From NCBI GenBank assembly GCA_019689555.1, contig JADGHE010000008.1, positions 1 through 64,000 of the forward strand: a stretch of DNA of 64,000 bases, read 5' to 3'. The notes under the pieces are model-generated. The model searched no databases, was not told the DNA's origin, and was given only the letters and a program-made list of their open reading frames with translations. The position numbers were made by a program, and so were the translations under genes. Shown piece by piece: positions 1 to 8,284 of the stretch. Position 1 is the stretch's first letter; each line of letters starts with the position of its first letter. Source of the DNA: Variibacter sp. Its GTDB lineage: Bacteria; Pseudomonadota; Alphaproteobacteria; Rhizobiales; Xanthobacteraceae.

Positions 1-27
1 GCCCCGGCCCACCCGGACATGCGATGA
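1..27 (+). CDS. 3' end of an unidentified upstream gene (partial)
   Basis: Reading from base 1 gives the eight residues APAHPDMR and then a TGA at 25-27. That stop overlaps the ATG of the next gene as ATGA, the usual arrangement for translationally coupled genes. This suggests an upstream gene that runs off the left edge and shares an operon with the hydroxyacid dehydrogenase. Too little is present to say what it encodes, and the frame could be fortuitous. Confidence 0.35.
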   Translation, partial: APAHPDMR

Positions 28-983
28 AGGCGCTCTTTCTCGACTGCAACGAACAGCTCGGGCCGATCTTCGCGCGCGTGCTGCGGCCCGACGACCCGGC
101 GATCGCCGTCAACTACGAGCCCTACGACCGCGCCGCGGTGCCGCGCCTGCTGGCCGGCTACGAGATCTGCCTCAACGACCACTCCTATCTGCCGACCGAG
201 GTCGTGGCCCAGTGTCCGGCCTTGCGGCACATCGTCTTCCTCGGCACCGGGGCGGCGAGCTACATGGACATCGCGGCCCTGAACCGGCGCGGCATCACCG
301 TGCACACGATCAAGGGCTATGGCGACACCGCCGTCGCCGAGCACACGATCGCGCTGATGTTCGCGGCCGCCCGTGACATCGCCCGCATGGACCGCGACAT
401 CCGCGGCGGCGCCTGGCGCACGCGCGAGGGCGTGCAGCTTCTCGGCAAGACGCTCGGCGTGATCGGCCTCGGCGGAATCGGCCGCGAGGTTGTCCGCATT
501 GCGGCCGGCCTCGGCATGAAGGTGCTGGCCTGGAACCGCACGCCCGTCGCGGCGGCGCCGGCCACGCTCGCGCCGCTCGAAGAGGTGCTGGCGCAGGCCG
601 ACGTCCTCTCCCTGCACCTCGTCTTGAACGACGAGACCCGCAATTTCCTCGACGCGGAGCGCCTGGCGAAGCTGAAGCCGGGCTGCATTCTGGTCAATAC
701 CGCGCGCGGCGCGCTGGTCGACGAGAAGGCCCTCCTCGCGGCGCTCGAAAGCGGCCGGATTCGCCATGCCGCGCTCGATGTGTATCATGCCGAGCCCCTC
801 AAGCCCGACCATCCCCTCGCACGGCTGCCGAACGTCACGCTGAGCGCCCACAGCGCCTTCCGCACGCAGGAGGCGTCGGAGACGCTATTGCGGCGCGGCA
901 TCGACATCGTGCGGCGGATCGTGGAAGAAGAGGGGCGTGCGACGCACGTCCGCAAAGAGCAAGGAGAATGCCATGGACATTAA
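24..983 (+). CDS. NAD-dependent D-2-hydroxyacid dehydrogenase family protein
   Basis: 319 residues, normal length for the family, which interconverts 2-hydroxyacids and 2-oxoacids with NAD(P) in the cytosol. The Rossmann motif GVIGLGGIG is near residue 145. The catalytic triad is visible as Arg in NTARGALVDE (about 227), Glu in YHAEP (about 263) and His in LSAHSAF (about 277). It starts in an ATGA overlap with the frame that enters from the left, and its last 11 bases overlap the next gene, so it is probably part of an operon with the cyclase, HisD-like and SDR genes. The substrate is unknown; the family alone does not separate glycerate, phosphoglycerate or other 2-hydroxyacids. Confidence 0.9.
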   Translation: MKALFLDCNEQLGPIFARVLRPDDPAIAVNYEPYDRAAVPRLLAGYEICLNDHSYLPTEVVAQCPALRHIVFLGTGAASYMDIAALNRRGITVHTIKGYGDTAVAEHTIALMFAAARDIARMDRDIRGGAWRTREGVQLLGKTLGVIGLGGIGREVVRIAAGLGMKVLAWNRTPVAAAPATLAPLEEVLAQADVLSLHLVLNDETRNFLDAERLAKLKPGCILVNTARGALVDEKALLAALESGRIRHAALDVYHAEPLKPDHPLARLPNVTLSAHSAFRTQEASETLLRRGIDIVRRIVEEEGRATHVRKEQGECHGH

Positions 984-1926
984 GGTCGATCGGAAAGCGA
1001 TCGAAGAAGCCTCCAAGAAGCTGTGCAACTGGGGCAAGTGGGGCAAGGACGACCAGATCGGCACGCTCAACTACGTGACGCCCGAGGATATCGTGCGGGC
1101 CGCCTCGCTCATCCGCAAGGGCAAGGTATTCGCCCTCGGCATCCCGCTCGACCAGAACGGCCCGCAGACCGGCCTGTTCGGCGGTCGGTTCAACCCGATC
1201 CACCAGATGCTCGCCACGGGCACCGACGCGGTGGCCGGCCGGCAGGACTGGAACAAGATCCGCTACGCCGACGACACGCTCAACCTCTGCGTCCAGGGCG
1301 CGACCCACTGGGACGCGCTCGGCCACGTCTTCTACGAGGACAAGGCCTATAACGGCTTCGACGCGAAGCTGATCGACTCGCGGGGCCTGCACGTGCTCGG
1401 CATCGAGCATTCGCGCAACAAGATGGTCGGCCGCGGCGTGCTTCTCGACGTCGCCCGCTTCAAGGGCGTCGAGTATCTCGAGGACGGCTACGGCATCTCC
1501 AACGAGGAGCTCGACCAGTGCGCCCGCGCGCAGAACGTCGAGATCCGCCGGGGCGACTTCGTCATCATCCGCACCGGGCAGATGGAGCGCTGCCTCAAGG
1601 AGAAGAACTGGGGCGGCTATGCCGGCGGCGACGCGCCGGGCGTGAAGTTCGAGAACTGCTACTGGTGCCACGAGAAGCAGATCGCCGCGATCTGCTCCGA
1701 CACCTGGGGTGTCGAGGTGCGGCCGAACGAGACCACCGAGGCGAACCAGCCCTGGCACTGGGTCGTGATTCCCGCCATGGGTCTGTGCATGGGCGAGATC
1801 TTCTACCTGAAGGAGCTGGCCGAGGATTGCGCCAACGACAAGGTCTACGAGTTCTTCTTCTGCGGCCCGCCGCTGATCATCACCGGCGGCACCGGCTCGC
1901 CCATCAATCCGCAGGCGATTAAGTAA
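973..1926 (+). CDS. Cyclase family protein (kynurenine-formamidase-like metal hydrolase)
   Basis: 317 residues from ATG 973, chosen because AAGGAG lies seven bases upstream; an in-frame start at 937 would add 12 residues inside the preceding gene. The motif GATHWDALGH (about residues 118-127) is the HxxxD...H metal site of the Cyclase family, whose members hydrolyse cyclic or amide substrates, for example kynurenine formamidase and isatin hydrolase. The GDFVIIRTG segment is also typical. The protein is longer than classical formamidases and belongs to the larger cyclase proteins common in soil proteobacterial degradation clusters. It overlaps the dehydrogenase by 11 bases. The actual substrate cannot be read from the sequence. 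Confidence 0.85.
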   Translation: MDIKVDRKAIEEASKKLCNWGKWGKDDQIGTLNYVTPEDIVRAASLIRKGKVFALGIPLDQNGPQTGLFGGRFNPIHQMLATGTDAVAGRQDWNKIRYADDTLNLCVQGATHWDALGHVFYEDKAYNGFDAKLIDSRGLHVLGIEHSRNKMVGRGVLLDVARFKGVEYLEDGYGISNEELDQCARAQNVEIRRGDFVIIRTGQMERCLKEKNWGGYAGGDAPGVKFENCYWCHEKQIAAICSDTWGVEVRPNETTEANQPWHWVVIPAMGLCMGEIFYLKELAEDCANDKVYEFFFCGPPLIITGGTGSPINPQAIK

Positions 1927-2073
1927 GAAGTAACGATCTCGGACCCAGAGCCGTGCCCGGACGGGCGGACGCCCGGTGAACGCCGCGGCCGCGCAGGCCG
2001 CGATCGCCGCGTTTGCCGGAGCGTCCGCCGCGGGCGACGACGGCATGGAAAGTGACTGGAGGAGGACAGGGCC

Positions 2074-3381
2074 ATGGCTCGCTACTTGAAGCGGGGGATG
2101 GACGCGAGCGCGATCGAGGCGGCGGACGCCAAGGTGCGCGCGACAGTCGAGCAGATTCTCGACGATGTGACGAAGCGCGGCGACGCCGCCATCCGCGAAC
2201 TGTCGGAGAAGTTCGACAACTGGTCGCCGGAAAGCTTCCGTCTCAGCGAGAAGGAGATCGAGCGCGCCATCGCCCAGGTCAGCAAGCGCGACCTCGACGA
2301 CATTCGCTTTGCGCAAGCCCAGGTGCGCAACTTCGCGCAGAAGCAGCTCGAGACGATGCACGATCTCGAAGTGGAGACGCTGCCGGGCGTCGTCCTGGGC
2401 CACCGGCACATCCCGGTGAACGCGATCGGATGCTACGTGCCGGGCGGCCGCTACCCGATGGTCGCCTCCGCGCACATGTCGATCGTCACGGCGCGCGTCG
2501 CCGGCGTGAAGCGCATCATCGCCTGCGCGCCGCCCTACAAGGGCGGGCCGCATCCGGCGATCGTCGCCGCGATGCATTTCGGCGGCGCCGACGAGATCTA
2601 CGTGCTGGGCGGCGTGCAGGCCGTGGCCATGATGGCGCTCGGCACCGATTCGGTGGCGCCCGTGGACATGATCGTCGGCCCCGGCAACGCCTATGTGGCG
2701 GAGGCCAAGCGCCAGCTGTTCGGCCGTGTCGGCATCGACCTGCTCGCCGGCCCGACCGAAACGCTCGTCATCGCCGACGAGACGGTCGACGGCGAGATGT
2801 GCGCGACCGACCTGCTCGGCCAGGCCGAGCACGGACCCACCTCGCCCGCCGTGCTCCTCACCAATTCGGAAAAGCTCGCCCGCGAGACCATGGCGGAGGT
2901 GGAGCGGCTCTTGAAGATCCTGCCCACCGCCGACGCCGCGCGGAAGGCGTGGGAGGACTACGGCGAGGTCATCGTCTGCGACAGCTACGAGGAGATGGTG
3001 CGCGAGGCCGACCGCATCGCCTCCGAACACGTGCAGGTGATGACGCGCGACCCCGACTACTTCCTCAACAACATGCGGAACTACGGCGCGCTCTTCCTCG
3101 GCCCGCGCACCAACGTCGCCTACGGCGACAAGGTGATCGGCACGAACCACACGCTGCCGACCAAGAAGGCGGCGCGCTACACGGGCGGGCTGTGGGTCGG
3201 CAAGTTCCTGAAGACCTGCACCTACCAGAAGGTGCTGACCGACGAAGCGAGCGCCCTGATCGGCGAATACTGCTCGCGCCTTTGCGTGCTCGAAGGCTTC
3301 CTCGGTCACGCCGAGCAGGCCAACATCCGCGTGCGGCGCTACGGCGGCCGCAACGTCCCCTACGCCGCGGCGGCCGAGTAG
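2074..3381 (+). CDS. HisD-family dehydrogenase, HpsN-like (sulfopropanediol or related polyol dehydrogenase)
   Basis: 435 residues with GGAGGAGG about ten bases before the ATG. All landmarks of the histidinol dehydrogenase fold are kept: [20 protein letters not shown], the Zn-ligand segment GQAEHGP, the base pair Glu-His in [19 protein letters not shown] and the C-terminal His in FLGHAEQ. After NHTLPT the sequence reads [15 protein letters not shown] where true HisD has a TSGTARFSSGL-type segment. That is a hallmark of HisD paralogs such as HpsN, which oxidises (R)-2,3-dihydroxypropane-1-sulfonate to sulfolactate with NAD. The context is catabolic (an SDR follows), with no other histidine genes, so a role in His synthesis is unlikely. 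Substrate assignment is inference. Confidence 0.85.
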   Translation: MARYLKRGMDASAIEAADAKVRATVEQILDDVTKRGDAAIRELSEKFDNWSPESFRLSEKEIERAIAQVSKRDLDDIRFAQAQVRNFAQKQLETMHDLEVETLPGVVLGHRHIPVNAIGCYVPGGRYPMVASAHMSIVTARVAGVKRIIACAPPYKGGPHPAIVAAMHFGGADEIYVLGGVQAVAMMALGTDSVAPVDMIVGPGNAYVAEAKRQLFGRVGIDLLAGPTETLVIADETVDGEMCATDLLGQAEHGPTSPAVLLTNSEKLARETMAEVERLLKILPTADAARKAWEDYGEVIVCDSYEEMVREADRIASEHVQVMTRDPDYFLNNMRNYGALFLGPRTNVAYGDKVIGTNHTLPTKKAARYTGGLWVGKFLKTCTYQKVLTDEASALIGEYCSRLCVLEGFLGHAEQANIRVRRYGGRNVPYAAAAE

Positions 3382-3565
3382 GGCCGCAGCCGGCGGCGCG
3401 AGCTTTTTCGCGCCGTGCGGCCCCCGGCCCGGTCCGGCACGCTGGGCCGGGCGAGGAGCGCGCCGCGCCCGCGGAGCGCTCTTGCCCCTCGTTCCGTGCC
3501 TGGCGGGAGCCGGCGCCGCCGCGCACCGTGACAGTGAAAAGCGCATGGGCGTTGAAGTGACACGC

Positions 3566-4330
3566 ATGGACCTTCCCACCACCCCCTCCTTCCGACTCGA
3601 CGGCAAGCGCGCGCTGGTGACCGGCGCCGGCCGCGGGCTCGGCCAAGCCTTCGCGGCGGCGCTGGCGGAGGCCGGCGCGCATGTGACGCTTGCGGCGCGC
3701 AGCCGCGACGAGATCGAGACGGTCGCCGCCGAGCTGCGCCGCCGCGGCCTTGCGGCCGAGGCGCTCCCTCTCGACGTGACCGACCTCGAAGCGGTGCGCG
3801 CCGCGATCACGGCGGCCGCCCCCTTCCACATCCTGGTCAACAATGCGGGCACGAACCGGCCCGCCCCGTTCGTCGACGTGAAGGTCGAGGACTTCGACTA
3901 CGTCTTCAACATCAACGTGCGCGCCGCCTATTTCGTCGCCCAGGCGGTGGCGCGGCGGCTGATCGCCGCCAAGGAGCCGGGTTCGATCATCAACGTGTCG
4001 TCGCAGATGGGCCATGTCGGCGGCCCGCGCCGCACCGTCTACTGCGCCACCAAGCACGCGATGGAGGGCTTCACCAAGGCGATGGCGATCGAGCTCGCGC
4101 CGTACAACATCCGGGTCAACACGCTCGCGCCGACCTTCATCGAGACGCCGATGACGCGCCCGTTCTTCGCGGACGAGGCCTTCCGCGCCGACACGCTGCG
4201 GCGCATCAAGCTCGGGCGGCTCGGCCAGGTCGAGGACCTGATGGGCGCCGTCGTCTTCCTCGCCTCCGACGCCGCGGCGCTGATGACCGGGTCCTCGCTC
4301 GTCGTCGACGGCGGCTGGACCGCGGACTGA
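3566..4330 (+). CDS. Short-chain dehydrogenase/reductase (SDR), classical type
   Basis: 254 residues from ATG 3566; ATG 3545 or an in-frame TTG at 3482 would lengthen the N-terminus, and none has a strong ribosome site. TGAGRGLG (cofactor loop), LVNNAG, the catalytic Ser in NVSSQMG and YCATK (Tyr-x3-Lys) are all present, as is the C-terminal LVVDGGWTAD common in FabG-like SDRs. It follows the HpsN-like gene by about 180 bases on the same strand. In DHPS catabolism SDR-type enzymes (HpsO/HpsP) interconvert the enantiomers before HpsN acts, so the pairing is suggestive, but many SDRs sit in unrelated clusters. Confidence 0.88.
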   Translation: MDLPTTPSFRLDGKRALVTGAGRGLGQAFAAALAEAGAHVTLAARSRDEIETVAAELRRRGLAAEALPLDVTDLEAVRAAITAAAPFHILVNNAGTNRPAPFVDVKVEDFDYVFNINVRAAYFVAQAVARRLIAAKEPGSIINVSSQMGHVGGPRRTVYCATKHAMEGFTKAMAIELAPYNIRVNTLAPTFIETPMTRPFFADEAFRADTLRRIKLGRLGQVEDLMGAVVFLASDAAALMTGSSLVVDGGWTAD

Positions 4331-4427
4331 TCGATCCCCCTCCACGCGCCCCGAAGAAGCCCTGTCGTCGAGCCGCGGCGCGATCGGTTAAGCTTGCGCC
4401 AGGCGAATCAGCTTTGGAGACGTCTTC

Positions 4428-5168
4428 TTGACCGCTCCCGCTTCCCGGACCGGCCGGCCGCGCTGCGCGATGGTGCTGGCGGCGGGTCTCGGCACGCGCA
4501 TGCGGCCGCTCACCGACACGACGCCGAAGCCGCTGGTAAAGGTCGGCGGCAAGGCGCTTCTGGACCATGTGCTCGACCGGCTGGCCGAGGCCGGCGTGGA
4601 GCGCGCCGTCGTCAACGTGCACCATCTGGCCGACCAGATCGTGCGCCACGTGGAAAGGCGGCAGCGCCCGCGCGTCGTCGTTTCGGACGAGCGCGAGCAG
4701 ATTCTCGGCACCGGCGGCGGCATCGTGAAAGCGCTGCCGCTGCTCGGGGACGCGCCCTTCTATCTCGTCAACTCCGACACGATCTGGGTCGAAGGGCCGC
4801 GGCCCAATCTTCGGCGCCTCGCCGATGCGTTCTTTCCGACCGAGATGGACGCGCTGCTGCTGCTCGCCGCGACGGCGACCAGCATCGGCTACGAGGGCCG
4901 CGGCGATTTCGCGATGGCGCCGGACGGGCGGCTTGCCCCGCGCGCCGAGCACGAGGTCGTCCCCTTTGCCTATGCCGGCGTCGCCATTCTGTCGCCGGCG
5001 CTGTTCGCCGGCGCACCTGCGGGCGAATTTCCGTTGACGCGCCTGTTCGCCGCCGCGGCCGAGGCCGGGCGGCTCTATGGGCTGCGGCTCGAAGGCACGT
5101 GGATGCATGTCGGGACGCCCGAGGCGATCCGGGCGGCCGAGACGGCGATTCTGACGAGCGCCGTCTAG
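4428..5168 (+). CDS. Sugar nucleotidyltransferase, MurU-like (MurNAc-1-P uridylyltransferase)
   Basis: 246 residues. The start is TTG 4428 with GGAG at 4416-4419, eight bases upstream. The N-terminus carries MVLAAGLGTRMRPLT and PKPLVKVGGK, the nucleotide-binding and activator motifs of NDP-sugar pyrophosphorylases. GTGGG and VNSDTIW follow. In alphaproteobacteria the gene just before addB is usually the MurU partner of AmgK in cell-wall recycling (MurNAc-1-phosphate to UDP-MurNAc), and this gene is five bases from addB. The expected tsaE and amgK genes are absent upstream, where the catabolic cluster lies. Function is inferred from family and position. Confidence 0.8.
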   Translation: MTAPASRTGRPRCAMVLAAGLGTRMRPLTDTTPKPLVKVGGKALLDHVLDRLAEAGVERAVVNVHHLADQIVRHVERRQRPRVVVSDEREQILGTGGGIVKALPLLGDAPFYLVNSDTIWVEGPRPNLRRLADAFFPTEMDALLLLAATATSIGYEGRGDFAMAPDGRLAPRAEHEVVPFAYAGVAILSPALFAGAPAGEFPLTRLFAAAAEAGRLYGLRLEGTWMHVGTPEAIRAAETAILTSAV

Positions 5169-5173
5169 CCGCG

Positions 5174-8100
5174 ATGGCCGCGCCCCGCCCGCGCGTCTTC
5201 ACCATACCGCCGTCGGCGCCATTCCTGCCGACCCTCATCTCCGCGCTCGTCGAAGGGCGGCTGGTGCCGGGCTTTCCGGCGGCCGACGATCCGCTCGCGC
5301 TCGCCTCCGCCACCATCTATCTGCCGACGCGGCGCGCAGCCCGCGCGGCGCGCGAGATCTTTCTCGACGTCCTCGGCCGCAAGGCCGCCGTGCTGCCGCG
5401 CCTTGCCGCCCTGGGCGATATCGACGAGGACGAGCTGATCTTCGCCGAAGCCCGGGGGGCCGCGGCGCTCGATTTGCCGCCGTCGCTCGACGCGCTGGAG
5501 CGGCGGCTGCTGCTCGCCACGCTCGTTCTCCAGTGGTCGCGCGCTCCTAAGGTCCGGGGGATCGGCGATACGCCGCTCGTCGCCCGCACGCCGGGAGCGG
5601 CGCTCGAGCTCGCCGACGCCCTCGCGCGGCTGATCGACGACATGATCACCCGCGGCGTGCCCTGGGAGCGCCTCGATGGCCTGGTGCCAGACTACGTGGA
5701 CACCTACTGGCAGCTCACGCTCGAATTCCTCAAGATCGCGCGCACCCTCTGGCCGGCGCTGCTCGCCGAGCGCGGCGCGATCGAGGCGGCCACCCGGCGC
5801 GATGCGCTCATCGCCGCCGAGGCGGCCCGCCTCGAAGCCGCGCCGCACGCGCCGGTCGTCGCCGCGGGCTCCACGGCCTCGATGCCGGCGACCGCCGCCC
5901 TTCTCGCGGCGATCGCGCGCCTGCCGCGTGGCGCCGTCGTGCTGCCCGGCCTCGACACCCATCTCGACGAGCCCTCGTGGCGGCTGATCGCGGGCGAGCC
6001 GCAGGGCGCGGCCGACGGCGCGGCCAACCCCGCCGTCACGCATCCGCAATTCGCCATGCGCGCCTTCCTCGCGCAGCTCCGTCTCGATCGCGAGGCGGTG
6101 CAAATCCTCGGCGCGCCGGCCGTGCCCCACCGCGAACGCCTGGTGAGCGAGGCGCTGCGCCCCGCCGCCGCGAGCGAACGCTGGAGCGAAGGGCTTGCGG
6201 AGGCCGACGTGGCCGCAGCGCTCGCCCGGGTGAGCGTCATCGAAGCCGCCAACGCCGAGGAAGAGGCGCTCGCGATTGCGGTCGCGCTGCGCGAGGCGGT
6301 CGAGGAGCCGGGCCGCACCGCCGCGCTCGTCACGCCCGACCGGGCGCTCGCGCGGCGGGTCAAGGCCGCGCTCGAGCGCTGGCGCGTCGAGGTTGACGAT
6401 TCGGGCGGCGATGCGCTCGCCGATACGCCCGCCGGCGTGTTTGCGCGGCTCGCCGCGGAAGCGGCCCTCGATGGCCTGCCGCCGGTGACCCTGCTCGCCC
6501 TGCTCAAGCATCCGCTGCTGCGGCTCGGCGCGGCGGAGGGAGCGCAGGCGGCGGCGGTCTCGGCGCTCGAACGCGCGGTGCTCCGCGGTCCGCGCCCGCA
6601 CCGCGGGTCGGAGGGCCTGGCGGCGGCGCTCGCGACGTTCCGCGGCCTGCGGGGCGAGCTGCATCCGCGCGATCCCCGGTCCTGTCTGCGCGACCACGAG
6701 CTCGAGGCCGCGGCCGCGCTCGTCGCGCGGCTGCGCGCGGCGCTCGAGCCGCTCGAGAGCCTGACCGGGGAGGCGCGGCCCCTCGCCGAACTCGCCGCCC
6801 TTCACCGCGCCGTCCTCGTCGCGCTCGCCGAGTCCGGCGACGGCGGAAGCGCTTTTGCGGGCGAAGACGGGACGGCGGTTCTGGAAGCCCTCGAGGCCAT
6901 CGCAACGAGCGACGGCGCGCGCGCCTTCGCGGTGGAGCCGCGCGACTATCCCGACGTCTTCCGCCTCGTGGTCGCGGACCGCGCGGTCCGGCGCCGGCCC
7001 AATGCCGCCGCGCGCGTGCGCATCTACGGACTCCTCGAAGCGCGGCTGCAGCACGCCGACCGCATCGTGCTCGGCGGACTGACCGAAGGCGTGTGGCCGC
7101 CCGAGACGCGCTCCGATCCGTGGCTCAGCCGGCCCATGCGCCAGGAGCTCGGCCTTGATCTTCCCGAGCGGCGCATCGGGCTCACGGCGCACGACTTCGC
7201 CCAGGCCCTCGGCGCGCCGGAGGTCGTGCTGAGCCGGCCCGCCAAACTCGGCGGCGCGCCCACGGTGGCCTCCCGCTTCCTCCAGCGGCTGGCCGCGGTT
7301 GCCGGCAAGGCGCAATGGGCGGCGGCCTGCGCGCGCGGCGAGCGGTACATCGCCTGGGCGCGCCGCCTCGATCGCAGCGCGCGCGAGAAGCGGATCGCTG
7401 CCCCCGCGCCGTGCCCGCCGCTGGCGGCGCGGCCGAAGCGGCTCAGCGTTACCGAGATCGAGGATTGGCTGCGCGACCCCTACACGATCTATGCGCGGCA
7501 CGTCCTGAAGCTCGCCCCGCTCGATCCGGTGGACACGCCCCCCGGCGCGCGCGACCGCGGCACCGCGATTCACGAAGCCATCGCCACGTTCACGCGGCGG
7601 TTCGCGGCAGGCCTGCCGGCCGATCCGTTGGTCGAGCTGATCAAGATCGGCGAGCAGCGCTTCGCGGATCTTTCCGCCTATCCCGAAGCGCGCGCCTTCT
7701 GGTGGCCCCGCTTCGAGCGCATCGCCCGCTGGTTCGCCGCGTGGGAGGCTCGGCGCCGAAACAGCCTCGTCGCCGTGCACGCGGAAATTCGCGGCGAGAT
7801 CGAAATCCCGATGGGGGCGGGGCGCTTCACGCTGGTCGGCCGCGCCGACCGCGTGGAAATCGGCGCCGACGGCCGGGCCGTTCTCGTCGACTACAAGACC
7901 GGGCAGGTCGCGAGCGAGCGGCAGGTGCGCGCCGGGCTCGCGCCGCAGCTCACGCTCGAGGCCGCGATCCTGCGGCGTGGCGGCTTCCCGGAGATTCCCT
8001 CGGGCATTTCGGTCGCAAGCCTCGCCTATGTCCAGCTCAAGGGGGGCGAGCCGGCGGGGCGCGACATCGCGATCGTCTTCCGCGACAGCACGGTGGACGA

Positions 8101-8284
8101 GGAGGCCGACAAGGCGCTCGCGCGCCTCGGCGCCGTCGTCGCGCGGTTCGCCGACGAAAAGACCCCTTACCGCTCGCTCGTCACCTCGATGTGGAGCACG
8201 CGCTACGGCGTCTACGACCACCTCGCCCGCGTGAAGGAGTGGTCCGCGACCGGCGGCGAAGCCGACAACGGAGCGCCCGCATGA
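5174..8284 (+). CDS. addB: Double-strand break repair protein AddB
   Basis: 1036 residues from ATG 5174. AddB is the inactivated-helicase/nuclease subunit of the AddAB complex, which resects double-strand breaks and loads RecA. The N-terminus (FTIPPSAPFLPTLISAL) matches the alphaproteobacterial AddB family. The C-terminal RecB-like nuclease domain shows the PD-(D/E)xK core VLVDYKTG near residue 904, with RADRVEIG before it. I see no cysteine cluster like the Fe-S site of Bacillus AddB. The stop overlaps the addA start as ATGA, so the two subunits are translationally coupled. Confidence 0.95.
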   Translation: MAAPRPRVFTIPPSAPFLPTLISALVEGRLVPGFPAADDPLALASATIYLPTRRAARAAREIFLDVLGRKAAVLPRLAALGDIDEDELIFAEARGAAALDLPPSLDALERRLLLATLVLQWSRAPKVRGIGDTPLVARTPGAALELADALARLIDDMITRGVPWERLDGLVPDYVDTYWQLTLEFLKIARTLWPALLAERGAIEAATRRDALIAAEAARLEAAPHAPVVAAGSTASMPATAALLAAIARLPRGAVVLPGLDTHLDEPSWRLIAGEPQGAADGAANPAVTHPQFAMRAFLAQLRLDREAVQILGAPAVPHRERLVSEALRPAAASERWSEGLAEADVAAALARVSVIEAANAEEEALAIAVALREAVEEPGRTAALVTPDRALARRVKAALERWRVEVDDSGGDALADTPAGVFARLAAEAALDGLPPVTLLALLKHPLLRLGAAEGAQAAAVSALERAVLRGPRPHRGSEGLAAALATFRGLRGELHPRDPRSCLRDHELEAAAALVARLRAALEPLESLTGEARPLAELAALHRAVLVALAESGDGGSAFAGEDGTAVLEALEAIATSDGARAFAVEPRDYPDVFRLVVADRAVRRRPNAAARVRIYGLLEARLQHADRIVLGGLTEGVWPPETRSDPWLSRPMRQELGLDLPERRIGLTAHDFAQALGAPEVVLSRPAKLGGAPTVASRFLQRLAAVAGKAQWAAACARGERYIAWARRLDRSAREKRIAAPAPCPPLAARPKRLSVTEIEDWLRDPYTIYARHVLKLAPLDPVDTPPGARDRGTAIHEAIATFTRRFAAGLPADPLVELIKIGEQRFADLSAYPEARAFWWPRFERIARWFAAWEARRRNSLVAVHAEIRGEIEIPMGAGRFTLVGRADRVEIGADGRAVLVDYKTGQVASERQVRAGLAPQLTLEAAILRRGGFPEIPSGISVASLAYVQLKGGEPAGRDIAIVFRDSTVDEEADKALARLGAVVARFADEKTPYRSLVTSMWSTRYGVYDHLARVKEWSATGGEADNGAPA

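Noticed and set aside
2074-3381. Histidinol dehydrogenase of histidine biosynthesis
   Set aside because: No other his gene is near, and the sequence after NHTLPT is that of HpsN-type paralogs. Catabolic neighbours fit a non-histidine role.
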